Of a stretch of 49,298 bases of DNA, positions 7,817 to 17,100 are shown in pieces. A program made the position numbers and the translations under genes. The stretch covers positions 1-49,298 of the forward strand of contig JAJDER010000006.1 of the NCBI GenBank assembly GCA_029259725.1, read 5' to 3'. How positions within the stretch are numbered: the first letter of the stretch is position 1; every line of letters begins with the position of its first letter. The notes under the pieces were generated by a model. That model did no database searches and was not told the origin of the DNA. It worked only from the letters and a program-made list of their open reading frames with translations. This DNA comes from Planctomycetota bacterium (GTDB lineage: Bacteria; Planctomycetota; B15-G4).

Positions 7817-9319
7817 CTACCTGGCGGGTTCGTCGACGCGCCCAGGCTCGCGCACGCCGGAGCCCGTGACCTCGGTGAGCGTGTCACCCAGCTCGGCGCG
7901 CCAGCGGTCGGCGAGCTCGAGCAGCCGCTCCACGACCTCCGGGTGCTGCGCGGCGACGTCGTGCCGCTCGCCGACGTCGGTCTGCAGGTCGTAGAGCTCG
8001 AGCCCGGTCATCACGCCGTACCTGTAGAAGCCCGGCACGCCGCTGCTGCCGCCGGCGCGGCCTTCCATGGAGCGGTAGCCGTGGGGCAGGTGGAGTTTCC
8101 AGCGCCCCGACCGCACCGCTTCCAGGTTGGACTGGTGGTACCAGTAGGCGTAGCCGTCGTGCGGCGAGGTCGCGCCGGGCTCCCCGAGGATCAGCGGCCA
8201 CACGTCCTTGCCGTCGATGGCGTGGCCGGGCAACTCGGCGTCGAGCAGCCGCGCGAGCGTCGGCAGGATGTCGATGGTCATGAAGTGCTGGTCGCTCACG
8301 ACGCCGTCGGGCAGCACGCCGCGCCAGCGAATGAAGCACGGCACGCGCACGCCGCCCTCCCAGGTCGTGCCCTTGCCCTCGCGCAACGGCCCCGTCGTGC
8401 CGGCGTGCGAGCCGTAGGAGAGCCACGGCCCGTTGTCGCTGGTGAAGATGACGAGGGTCTCGTCGTCGAGCCCGAGGGCCTCGAGCGTGTCGAGGATCGC
8501 GCCGACGCCCGCGTCGATCTCCTCGATCACGTCGCCGTAGCGGCCCTGCTCGGTGCGCCCGCGGAACTCCGGCGAGGTGAACAGCGGCACGTGCGGCATG
8601 GGATGGGCGAGGTACGCGAAGAACGGGCGCTCGGCCTCGGCGTTGCGGCGGATGAAGTCGATGGTGCGCGCCGTGAAGGTGCCGGTGAAGGTGCGCTGGT
8701 CGGGCATGAACTCGATCGGTTCGGTGCCCTCGATCAGCGGCAGCGGCGGCCAGGCCTTCGGGCTCACCGGATGCCGTGGCCACATGTCGTTGCTGTAGGG
8801 GATGCCGAGGTACTCGTCGAAGCCGTGGTGGGTCGGCAGGAACGGTTCGAGATGACCCAGGTGCCACTTGCCGAAGATCGCGGTGGCGTAGCCCTTCGAG
8901 CGGCAGAGTTCCGCGAGCGTGACCTCGTCGTCGTGGATGCCGTGCTGCGCGTCGGGTCCGAGCGCGCCGTGGATGCCGATGCGGTTGGGGTAGCAGCCGG
9001 TGAGCAGCGCCGCGCGCGAGGCCGAGCAGACCGGCTGGGCGACGGAGAAGTCGGTGAAGCGCACGCCCTCGGCCGCCATGCGCTCCAGGTGCGGCGTGGA
9101 GAAACCCAGCGCGCCGGTGGCCGTGGTGTCGCCGTAGCCCATGTCGTCGACGAAGATCAGCACGATGTTCGGGGCGGGCGGATCGGCGCAAGCCGGGACG
9201 ACCGTCGCGGCCACCGCGGCGGTGGCGGGACGCGGGATCGCCGCGAGGGTGCCGGCCAGCACGATGGCCATCGCCCGGGAGTGCGCGCCGGCGCGCCGGT
9301 GAACGGGCATGCCGGTCAT
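7817..9319 (-). CDS. secreted arylsulfatase (formylglycine-dependent sulfatase family)
   Basis: A 500-aa sulfatase. The N-terminus has a hydrophobic signal (about 16-37). Metal-binding NIVLIFVDDMGYGD lies at 51-64. The formylglycine motif CSASRAALLTG starts at Cys98 with Arg102, so an anaerobic or FGE-type maturase is needed elsewhere in the genome. Other family blocks are FGKWHLGHL, HPMPHVPLF and FTSDNGPWLSYG. The start at 9319 overlaps the upstream gene's stop by 4 nt (ATGA), showing translational coupling; the open frame upstream of it is a shadow. The likely role is removing sulfate from sulfated polysaccharides or aryl esters in the periplasm. Confidence 0.93.
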   Translation of the reverse strand: MTGMPVHRRAGAHSRAMAIVLAGTLAAIPRPATAAVAATVVPACADPPAPNIVLIFVDDMGYGDTTATGALGFSTPHLERMAAEGVRFTDFSVAQPVCSASRAALLTGCYPNRIGIHGALGPDAQHGIHDDEVTLAELCRSKGYATAIFGKWHLGHLEPFLPTHHGFDEYLGIPYSNDMWPRHPVSPKAWPPLPLIEGTEPIEFMPDQRTFTGTFTARTIDFIRRNAEAERPFFAYLAHPMPHVPLFTSPEFRGRTEQGRYGDVIEEIDAGVGAILDTLEALGLDDETLVIFTSDNGPWLSYGSHAGTTGPLREGKGTTWEGGVRVPCFIRWRGVLPDGVVSDQHFMTIDILPTLARLLDAELPGHAIDGKDVWPLILGEPGATSPHDGYAYWYHQSNLEAVRSGRWKLHLPHGYRSMEGRAGGSSGVPGFYRYGVMTGLELYDLQTDVGERHDVAAQHPEVVERLLELADRWRAELGDTLTEVTGSGVREPGRVDEPAR

Positions 9320-10191
9320 CGCCCGTGCCCGTCTTCCGGCAGTGCCGCGAGCTGGGCCATGAGCTGCGTCGTATAGACCGCGGTGTCCACGGAGTCGACG
9401 TGCCGCACGACCTGGCCGTCGACGATCCGCAGCGAGACGGAGAAGGGCACGTCGAAGCGCAGCGTCGTCCCGGGCCGACCGACCGTCGTGCCGTCCTGGG
9501 TGAAGCTCACGCGCCCGGCGCGCAGGGCGTGCGCGCCACCCGACTCGAAGGCCGTGGTGAAGTCGAAGCGCTCGATCGTCAGGGTGGCGAAGGCCTCGGT
9601 GAGCGCGTCCACGACGGCGTCGGCGCCGCGCACCGCGAGGCTCGGGTCCTCGAACTCGGCGTCGTCGGCGAGCCAGGGAAGCAGGCCGGCGAGGTCGCCC
9701 TGCTCGTACAGCGCCAGGTACGCATCGGCGACATCGGCGACGGGCCCCCGCGGCGCCGCGCCGGCTTCCCGTGCGACGCGCTCCTCGCGCCGCCGGTCCA
9801 GCGCCGGGACCTGGGTGAGCACTTCGGGGCCCCACCACGGATGCAGTTCCACGGCGAGCCGTCCGGCGGCCACGGCCGGATCGCTGTCGGCCAGCGCCTG
9901 GGCCTCGGCCTCGGTGGCGACGTCGTAGAGGAACAGCCCACGCAGGTCGCCGTCGTCACCGAACGGCCCGGCCACGAGCATCTCGCCGGTCTCGACCAGT
10001 CGCCCGATGTTCGCCAGGTGGCCGCGCTGGATCTCGGCCGCGTCGTCACGGGGCTCGCTCGCGCGTTCGCCGCGCACGAGCAGGCCCAGCCAGTACTGCT
10101 TCATGCCGTTCTGCGCGAGGGTCGGCGCGGCCAGCAGCGCCAGGGCGCACAGGCTGGGGACAAGGGCGAGCACAGGGCGACGGGCGTTCAT
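9316..10191 (-). CDS. secreted YCII-like plus NTF2/SnoaL-like protein
   Basis: A 291-aa protein with a clean signal peptide (about 1-26, ending TLAQ). Residues ~28-115 resemble the YCII fold: KQYWLGLLVRG, HLANIGRLVETGEMLVAGPF and GLFLYDVATEAEAQALADSDPAV. Residues ~155-285 resemble SnoaL/NTF2 (VADVADAYLALYEQGDLAGL, later VSLRIVDGQVVRHVDSVDT). GGAG lies 8 nt before the ATG at 10191. It is translationally coupled to the arylsulfatase downstream. No enzymatic function can be assigned; the domains often bind small ligands. Confidence 0.82.
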   Translation of the reverse strand: MNARRPVLALVPSLCALALLAAPTLAQNGMKQYWLGLLVRGERASEPRDDAAEIQRGHLANIGRLVETGEMLVAGPFGDDGDLRGLFLYDVATEAEAQALADSDPAVAAGRLAVELHPWWGPEVLTQVPALDRRREERVAREAGAAPRGPVADVADAYLALYEQGDLAGLLPWLADDAEFEDPSLAVRGADAVVDALTEAFATLTIERFDFTTAFESGGAHALRAGRVSFTQDGTTVGRPGTTLRFDVPFSVSLRIVDGQVVRHVDSVDTAVYTTQLMAQLAALPEDGHGR

Positions 10192-10220
10192 GGCGTGGCT
10201 CCAGGGCAGGCGCGCGGATG

Positions 10221-10244
10221 GCCGACCCGCGGCGCGCGGTCGGC
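10221..10244 (-). other. leader hairpin of the NTF2-like/arylsulfatase operon
   Basis: GCCGACC and GGTCGGC (7 bp) flank a 10-nt loop in the predicted 5' leader of the gene starting at 10191. It lies downstream of a -10-like TATGCT at 10259-10264 (minus strand). I recognise no known riboswitch. Confidence 0.3.
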
Positions 10245-10258
10245 GGTCAGCGGGCCGA

Positions 10259-10264
10259 AGCATA
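10259..10264 (-). promoter_or_regulatory. -10-like box TATGCT of the NTF2-like/arylsulfatase operon
   Basis: TATGCT on the minus strand fits the TAnnnT -10 pattern and lies about 68 nt before the ATG at 10191. No good -35 is visible. The interval 10192-10413 between the divergent genes otherwise holds the leader hairpin at 10221-10244. Confidence 0.35.
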
Positions 10265-10413
10265 ACGGGCCCGTCATGGAAGCCCACCTGCCCACCGAGG
10301 GGCTGCCATCCCGCCGATCCAGCGCCCGCAAGGCCCGTCACGAGTCCGTCACGGTTGCGGCTGCGGATCAGGGCGCGCACCCGGCGCGTTTGTCTACACC
10401 AAGGAGGAACCCG

Positions 10414-11004
10414 ATGAACATCCTGGACCGCACCCTGCCCGCCCTGAAGATCCTGCTCGTCCTCGGCGCCGTGACCGCGCCGCTGAGTGCCGGAGACATC
10501 GTCGACGTCTCCGAGTCGACCTGGTTCATGCCCGACGCCAAGGCGACGCTGAAGGGCAAGGCGCCCGGCCATGGCAAGACCAAGGGCAAGGACATCGCCC
10601 CGCTGGAGTTCAGCTTCGCGGACGACGGCACCTGGGACGGCCTGCTCGACGGCACGCTGATGCTCTCGGGCAGCTGGGAAGCCACGAGCCCGAACGGCAA
10701 GCAGGTCTCGCTGAGCTTCGACACGGCATCCCGCGCCCTGATCGAAGCGGAGCAGGAGCAGTGGATCGAGCTGGCCCTCCTCGCTGAAGGCAGTCTCGCC
10801 GACGTCGAACTGACCCTCGCCGACGCCACGCTGAAGCTGGACCTGAAGACCTCGGCCAAGAAGAACGCGGCCACCATGCGCATCAAGGCACGCCTCGACT
10901 TCATCGGCACCATCACCGCCGGCGGCGACGTGCACGCGGTGAGCGGCGCCATCCGCGTCAAGGGCAAGAGCCTCACCCACGCCCTGGCACCGCTCCTCGA
11001 CTGA
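10414..11004 (+). CDS. small secreted protein of unknown function
   Basis: A 196-aa protein with a signal peptide (about 1-26, ending PLSAGD). The mature part is rich in Lys, Thr and Leu with a beta-strand pattern. Recognisable stretches are GTWDGLLDGTLMLSGSWEAT and the C-terminal DFIGTITAGGDVHAVSGAIRVKGKSL, which read like lipocalin-type or filament-like beta repeats. I do not recognise a family. The AAGGAGG Shine-Dalgarno 6 nt before the ATG is the strongest in the window, suggesting high translation. The gene stands alone between a divergent operon and a good terminator. Confidence 0.8.
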   Translation: MNILDRTLPALKILLVLGAVTAPLSAGDIVDVSESTWFMPDAKATLKGKAPGHGKTKGKDIAPLEFSFADDGTWDGLLDGTLMLSGSWEATSPNGKQVSLSFDTASRALIEAEQEQWIELALLAEGSLADVELTLADATLKLDLKTSAKKNAATMRIKARLDFIGTITAGGDVHAVSGAIRVKGKSLTHALAPLLD

Positions 11005-11133
11005 CCCGAACCACGGACCACGAACCCCAGGACCCCGCGGCTCCTCCCCCGGTCTCCTCCCGCCGCGGTTGCAGCACCCCGCAGTACCCCGCGACCTCCC
11101 CCCGGTCTCCCCCCTTGCGCGGGTTGAAGCACA

Positions 11134-11158
11134 CAGGTCCGCCTCCTCCCCGGACCTG
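11134..11158 (+). other. 8-bp hairpin after the small secreted protein gene
   Basis: CAGGTCCG and CGGACCTG flank a 9-nt pyrimidine loop, 130 nt after the stop at 11004. No T-run follows. Upstream, around 11040-11130, two diverged copies of a segment containing CCCCCGGTCTCC and then GGTTG(A/C)AGCAC form an imperfect direct repeat. The true terminator lies just downstream. Confidence 0.4.
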
Positions 11159-11178
11159 GCTCCTGCGGGTCTCTCCCG

Positions 11179-11218
11179 AGCGCGGCCGTCACTCTTCGCA
11201 GTGGCGGCCGCGCTTTTT
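11179..11218 (+). terminator. Rho-independent terminator
   Basis: AGCGCGGCCGTCAC pairs with GTGGCGGCCGCGCT (14 bp including one G-T wobble) around an 8-nt loop, followed by five T residues at 11214-11218. It terminates plus-strand transcription from the gene at 10414-11004, before the convergent VCBS gene. Confidence 0.85.
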
Positions 11219-11258
11219 CGTGGGGGCCGGCGCTGGGCGCGGCGCGCGAGGCGCGCGC

Positions 11259-13850
11259 TCAGGGCAGCAGTCCGACGACGCCGTTGCTCGCCACGAAGCC
11301 TGCGCTCGCCGCCGGATCGGCGATCCAGAACTGCATCGCGAGGGGGAAGCCCGGCGGGAGGCCGAGCGGGAAGGGGCCGGGGAGCACGAGCGTCCCCGCG
11401 GCGCTCACCGGGATCGGCCCGAGCACGGCGTCGGGCCCGGGCACGAGCGTGCCGCCCTTGAGCGGCGCGAAGAGCGTGCCCGCGCCGCTGACCAGCCAGG
11501 CCAACGAGGAGGGCGCCGCGTCGGCGAGCGCGAGCGTCACCAGCTCACCGCCGTTCAGCGACCCGGTCACGGCGAGGTGCGGCATCCCCGCGACGCCGGG
11601 CTTGCCGGCACCGCAATCGATCGTCGGGCCGGCCAGGTTGTCGAGCACGGCCACCGTGGGTCGGTTGTTCGTGCCCGTGACGACCACGTCCGGGACGCCG
11701 TCGCCGCTCAGGTCGAACACGTCGAAGTTGCGCACGAAACCGCCGGCGGCGTGGACGCTCGTGCCGGCAAACGCTCCCGTCCCGTCGCCGAGGGAGAGGG
11801 CGACGCCGCCGGTCGAGAATGCGCCGCGCGTGGAGAGCAGGTCGGCGTGACCGTCCAAACTGATGTCGGCCACGTGGACGCGCACGGCCAGGAACGACGA
11901 CACGGTGCCCGCGCTCGAGAAGCCGCCCGCGCCGTCGCCGAGGAACACCGTGATGCCGTCCAGGTGCGCCAGGGCGATGTCGGGCAGCAGGTCGCCGTCG
12001 ATCAGCCCGACGTCGACGTGTCGCACCGTGTCCGACGGCGGCTGGAGGGGATCCTGCTCGGTGAACGCGCCGGTCCCGTCGCCGAGGAACACGAAGACCT
12101 TGGCGCCCGCGTGGATGCCCAGCACCAGGTCGAGGTGGCCGTCGAGATCGAGGTCCGGCAGGTGCACCGTGACGGCGCCGGGGAAGGGCACGTCGAAGAG
12201 CAGCTCGGCGGGGGCGAAGGTCCCGTCGCCGACGCCGCGCAGCAGCACCAGGTCACTGAAGAGATCGCCCGCGAGGAGCACGTCGAGGTGTCCGTCCTCA
12301 TCCACGTCGGCCACCGCGAGGGCCACGCCGCAGCAGCCCGTGCCCGGGTACTCGACGCCGGGCGAGAAGCCGCCCGCGCCGTCGCCGAGCAGCACCCACA
12401 CCCCGATCCCGGCCGCGACCAGCAGGTCGAGCTGCCCGTCCTCGTCCACGTCCGCAGCGACGGTCTCGAGCGGTTCGACGCCCACCGGGTGGTTGCCCCA
12501 GGCCGTGAATCCGCCGGCGCCGTCGCCGCGCAGCACCGTCATGTCGTCCTGGTAGACATTGGCCGTGATCAGGTCGAGTTGGCCGTCGTCGTCGAGGTCG
12601 GCGAAGGTCGTGCGGTCGAACCACGCGCCCTGGTCGGTGAGGTCCTGACCGGGGCGCTGCAGGAAACCGCCGGCCCCGTCGCCGAGCAGGAGCGTCAGGT
12701 GGCGGGCGCCGACCATCAGCAGGTCCTCGCGGCCGTCGACGTTGACGTCGGCCACGGTGAGGTCGACGGTGTCGTCGATGGAGTACCAGCGGGCGGCCTG
12801 AGGCAAGCTCGCCGTGCCGCCGCCCGCACCGAGCCAGGTGGTCGCACCGCCGGGCACGCCGGTGACCAGATCGAGCACGCCGTCGTCGTCGAGATCCGCC
12901 GTGGCGATGCGGCGCGGCTGCTCGGTGGTCAGCGCGACCGGGCTCTCGAAGCTGCCGCCGCCGTCGCCGCGATGCCACCAGGTGCCGTTCGTCTCGCCGC
13001 CGGTGGCGAGCAGGTCGAGGTGCCCGTCCCCGTCCATGTCGGCGACGTCCAGGGTGCGGGCCGCATAACCGCCGAAGGAACCGCCGTCGGCCTTGAACGA
13101 CGCGCCACCCGAGAAACCGCCGCCGCCGTCCGAGATCCAGACCGTGAGCGAGCCCGGGAACCAGCTGGAGATGGCGACCAGGTCGAGCGTGCCGTCCTCG
13201 TCCAGGTCGGCCGCGCGCAGGTCGCGCGGATCGATGGCCACGGCGAGCTGCGCCACCTGCTGGAAACCGCCGAGCCCGTTCCCGGCCAGCACCGTGAGCG
13301 TGCGGTCGTTCAGGTCGGCGGTGATGATGTCGAGGCGCGTGTCGCCGGTGACGTCGGCGATGACGAGGGCTTCGGGGAAGTCCCCCACGGCGAAGACGGC
13401 GCTGCTCGGGAAGCCGCCGCCGCCGTCCCCGAACAGCACGGTGACCTGATCGGTGGTGGTGTTGGCGACGACGGCGTCGAGGTGGCCGTCCTGATCGAGG
13501 TCGGCCACGGCCAGGTCGCGCGGTGAGAGGCCGGCGGCATGCAGCGCGGGCGGTCGGAAGCCGCAGGCGTCGTCGGCGAGCAGGACGCCGACGCTGGCCG
13601 CGGTGTCGAGGGCCACGAGGGCATCGGGCTTGCCGTCCTCGTCGAAGTCGCCGACGACGACGGCGCGTGGGAAGAAGTCGCCCACGAAGGTGCCCGGAGC
13701 GGGCAGGTGCTGGGCGGCGGCCGGGGCGAGCAGCAGCGCGAGCGTGGCCAGGGCGCCGAGGCCCGTGCGGACGCGGCGGCCGACGAGGTCGATGCCGCGA
13801 GGCGTGCGGGGCGAGGAGCGCGAGACGTGCGAGAAGCGCGAGGACAGCAT
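11259..13850 (-). CDS. secreted 14-repeat VCBS/FG-GAP beta-propeller protein with FKGG C-terminal domain
   Basis: An 863-aa protein. The signal region is Arg-rich, then hydrophobic, ending LLAPAAAQ near residue 48. About 14 repeats of the type ADxDxDGxLDxxxA follow, for example VVGDFDEDGKPDALVALD, AVADLDQDGHLDAVVAN and HVADISLDGHADLLSTR, each with a probable Ca2+-binding DxDxDG loop. Fourteen repeats fit two seven-bladed propellers. The last ~110 residues are the domain shared with other secreted proteins here (PLKGGTLVPGPDAVLG to GFVASNGVVGLLP). The start at 13850 was chosen for the GGGAGG just upstream; the open frame extends further but has no signal. Its position facing a GH2 gene suggests a surface or extracellular binding role, by inference. 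Confidence 0.88.
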   Translation of the reverse strand: MLSSRFSHVSRSSPRTPRGIDLVGRRVRTGLGALATLALLLAPAAAQHLPAPGTFVGDFFPRAVVVGDFDEDGKPDALVALDTAASVGVLLADDACGFRPPALHAAGLSPRDLAVADLDQDGHLDAVVANTTTDQVTVLFGDGGGGFPSSAVFAVGDFPEALVIADVTGDTRLDIITADLNDRTLTVLAGNGLGGFQQVAQLAVAIDPRDLRAADLDEDGTLDLVAISSWFPGSLTVWISDGGGGFSGGASFKADGGSFGGYAARTLDVADMDGDGHLDLLATGGETNGTWWHRGDGGGSFESPVALTTEQPRRIATADLDDDGVLDLVTGVPGGATTWLGAGGGTASLPQAARWYSIDDTVDLTVADVNVDGREDLLMVGARHLTLLLGDGAGGFLQRPGQDLTDQGAWFDRTTFADLDDDGQLDLITANVYQDDMTVLRGDGAGGFTAWGNHPVGVEPLETVAADVDEDGQLDLLVAAGIGVWVLLGDGAGGFSPGVEYPGTGCCGVALAVADVDEDGHLDVLLAGDLFSDLVLLRGVGDGTFAPAELLFDVPFPGAVTVHLPDLDLDGHLDLVLGIHAGAKVFVFLGDGTGAFTEQDPLQPPSDTVRHVDVGLIDGDLLPDIALAHLDGITVFLGDGAGGFSSAGTVSSFLAVRVHVADISLDGHADLLSTRGAFSTGGVALSLGDGTGAFAGTSVHAAGGFVRNFDVFDLSGDGVPDVVVTGTNNRPTVAVLDNLAGPTIDCGAGKPGVAGMPHLAVTGSLNGGELVTLALADAAPSSLAWLVSGAGTLFAPLKGGTLVPGPDAVLGPIPVSAAGTLVLPGPFPLGLPPGFPLAMQFWIADPAASAGFVASNGVVGLLP

Positions 13851-14089
13851 GGACACCTCCCTCGCGGTGCGGCCGGTGGGCCTGCTGCCCGGGACCGCCA
13901 GACTCCCGGCCGGCGCCGCGGGCCCAGTGTCGCATGCCCCGCGCGACCCGGGCCGATCTCGACCTCCACCCCGTCGCCGCCGCCCTGCCGCCGCCAGCCG
14001 CCGCTTCCCGGGAGCCGGCGCGGGGTGCCGACCACTGCGAGCCAGGCAGAAGCTGCGGAAGCTGCGCCGGCCCGCTGGGGCCTGACGGC

Positions 14090-14095
14090 TAGGAT
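14090..14095 (+). promoter_or_regulatory. -10 box TAGGAT, leaderless type, for the GH2 gene
   Basis: TAGGAT is followed by exactly 6 nt and then the GTG at 14102, with no Shine-Dalgarno. No clear -35 is seen. The divergent interval 13851-14101 holds a 52-codon frame from about 13935 that lacks a ribosome binding site and is not called. Confidence 0.5.
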
Positions 14096-14101
14096 GCCGC
14101 G

Positions 14102-17100
14102 GTGTTTCATCCGGCCGCGCTCCCGTCTTCCGCCCCGCGCCTGGTCGTCCTGGTCGCCCTGGCCCTCTTCCTCGCGGGTTGTGGCGACAGCGCGGCCGAC
14201 AGCGCAGCCCACAGCGCTGTCGACACCGTCGGCGACAGCGCAGCCGCCGACAACCCAGCGCCGCCCGCCGCGGCGCCGCCCAGGGCGGAGTCGCCGAGCG
14301 ACCCCGCGTCCGCGCGAACGCCCCCGGCACCCGTCGTCCCGGCGCCGGTGTCGCTTCCGACGGTCGAGCTCCCGGCGGTGCGTCTCCCGCCCGTCGATCT
14401 CGCGCCGCGCCTCGAGCTCGATCTGACCGACGGCGCCTGGACACTCTGGCTCGACGACGAGGCGGCCTGGATCGACGACGAGCTGCATCTGCCGGGCGCC
14501 GACGTCGCGGGTCTGCCCGCTCGGCCGCCGACCCCCGGCTGGGAGGTGCTGGTCGATTCGGGACGCGCCGTGACCGTCCCGAGCACCGTCGAGACCTGGA
14601 CCTGGGACGAGCGCGGCGACCATCGCGGGGTGTCCTGGTGGCACACGACCTTCACCGCCCCGGCGTCCGCCTCCGGCCGCAGCGTGCGCCTGGCCTTCGC
14701 GTCGGTGCGCCTGCGCGCCGAGGTGTTCCTGGACCGCGAACTGCTGGGCTACGACGCCGTCGGCGGCACGCCCTTCGAAGTCGACATCTCCGATCGCGTG
14801 CGCCCCGGCGAGCTGCACGAGCTGGCCGTGCGCGTCACGGACCCGGGCGGCAACTTCGACTGGATCGATCACACCGCGCACTGGTGGGGCCGCCAGCGCA
14901 TCCCTCCGAGCCACGGCTTCGGCGGGATCACGGGGCCGGTGCGGCTGGTGGTGACCGACGCGGTGCACGTGGCCGACATCGCCGTGTTCAACACCGAGCG
15001 CCCCGACACCGTCGAGGTCGAGGTGCAGGTCCGCAACGACGGTCCGGCGGAGGCGCGGCGTCACCTGATGCTGTCCCTGGCGACGGCCGAGAACCCGGCG
15101 CGCCCGTTCCCGGTGAGCTTCACGGCCGACGTGACCTGCCCGCCGGGAACCGCCACCGTGTTGCGCCAGAAGGTCCGCGTGGGCGACGCGGCGCTCTGGA
15201 CCCTGGACGATCCGCGCCTGCACCTCGCGCGCGTGGACCTCCGCGCGAGCTTCGACGGCCCCGTGCTCGATCGCGCCGCGCAGCGCTTCGGCTTCCGCAG
15301 CTTCACGCTCGACGGTGTCGGCGACGACGCCATCTTCCGCCTCAACGGCCGGCGCGTCTTCCTGCTCTCCGCGATCTCGTGGGGCTTCTGGCCGGTGACC
15401 GGCTCGGTGCCGCTGCCGGGGCTCCCCGGACAACAGGTGCACGCGGCCCGGGCCCTGGGCCTGAACATGCTCAACCACCACCGCAACCGCGCGGCGCCGG
15501 GCCTGCTCGACGTGCAGGACGAACTCGGGCTGCTCGCCTACGAGGAACCGGGCGGCTACTGGTGCCAGGAGGGCGACGCGCTGACCTTCGCCCTCGCCCG
15601 CGAGAAGTGGTTGCGCGTCGTGAAGCGCGATCGCAGCCACCCGTCGCTGGTGCTGCTGAACATGATCAACGAGGCCACGGTCGAGCCCGACGAGCGCATG
15701 CTCGCGGACTTGCGCGCCGCCCAGGCGCTGGACCCGTCGCGCACGATCACCTTCACCTCGGCCTGGGGCGACCGCGCAGGCCCCGGCGGCAAGACCCACG
15801 TGCGCCCCTACGACGAGGCGTTGCACGTCGTCGGCTGGGAGGACTGGCACGACGCGCCCGGGCCCGGCGTGGACCGCGACGGTTTCTACGTGTCCCCGGG
15901 TGACTACCGGCGCTTCAGCGAGGTGCGCGACGAGATCGTCTTCTGGGGCGAGGAGGGCGCGATCGGCATGCCCCCGCGGCTGGACGAGATCGGGGTGCGG
16001 GTGGAGACGCGCGACCGGACCGGGCAGCCCCGCGGCTGGGACGGCGCCGACGCCCTGGCCCGACGCGACGCCTACGCGGCGCTGCTGGCGCGGCCCGCGT
16101 GGCGGTCGGCGTTCCCGTCACTCGGCCACATGCTGCGCTCGCTCGGCGACGTGTCCTACGCGTTCCATCGGCGCGCCATCCAGAACGTGCGCCTCGGCGA
16201 CGTGACCGACGGCTACGTGATCAACGGCTGGGAGGGCGAGCGCTTCGAGAACCACTCGGGCATCGTCGGGCCGTGGCGTCTGCCCAAGGGCAGCCCGGAC
16301 CGGATCGCCGAGACCATGGAGCCGCGGCAGCTGCTCGTACGGCTGCCGCAGCGCATCGCGCAGGCGTCGTTCTCGCCGCGCCCCGGCGCGCGCACCATGG
16401 TGACCATGCGGCCCGACGTGTTTCTTGTGGACGAGACGGAGCTGGAGGGCCCGGCCGTGCTGCGCGTGCGTTGGCTGGCGCCCGACGGAACCGCGCTGGC
16501 CGAGGAGCAGCACGCCGTGAGCGTCACCGGCGGCGACGTCTTCGGGCAACTCCTGCGCGACGACTTCGAGTTGCGCGTGGACGCCCCGCCCGGCCGCCAG
16601 CTGATCGAGGCCGAGCTGCTCACGCCGGACGGGTCGCTTCTGGCCCAGGGTGCCGAGGACCTGTTCCTGGTCGACTGGCGCAGCCGCGACGTGCCGGACG
16701 GCGGCGCATTGCTGGAGAGCGGCGGACGACTCGACGGCTACCTGCGCATCGTCAAGGGCGTCGACGTGCCGAGCCTGGCCGAGGCGCTGCCCGCGACGCC
16801 CCCGGTGGCGGCCGACGGGCTCACCCAGCTGCCTGCGCACGGACTCGCCGATGCCGGACCGCTGCGCTGGATCGCCGTGGCCGGGCTGGACCCGGAGCCG
16901 CGCGAGATCGTGCCGCGCGAAGCCCTGCGTCCGCCGGCCGGGCTCGACGTGCCCAGGACCCGGCACGACGGCAGCGAGCATCCGCTCGACGCCGAGGGGA
17001 ACGTGACCGGCATCCTGGCGCAGTACTTCGCGCACGCCGACCTCTCGGGGCACGGCGTGAGCAGGCTCGATCCGAACGTCGACCTCGCGTCGGCGGTCAC

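Noticed and set aside
13935..14092. Possible 52-residue Cys-containing peptide on plus upstream of the GH2 gene
   Set aside because: No ribosome binding site, no recognisable motif, and it lies in a divergent promoter interval with biased composition.
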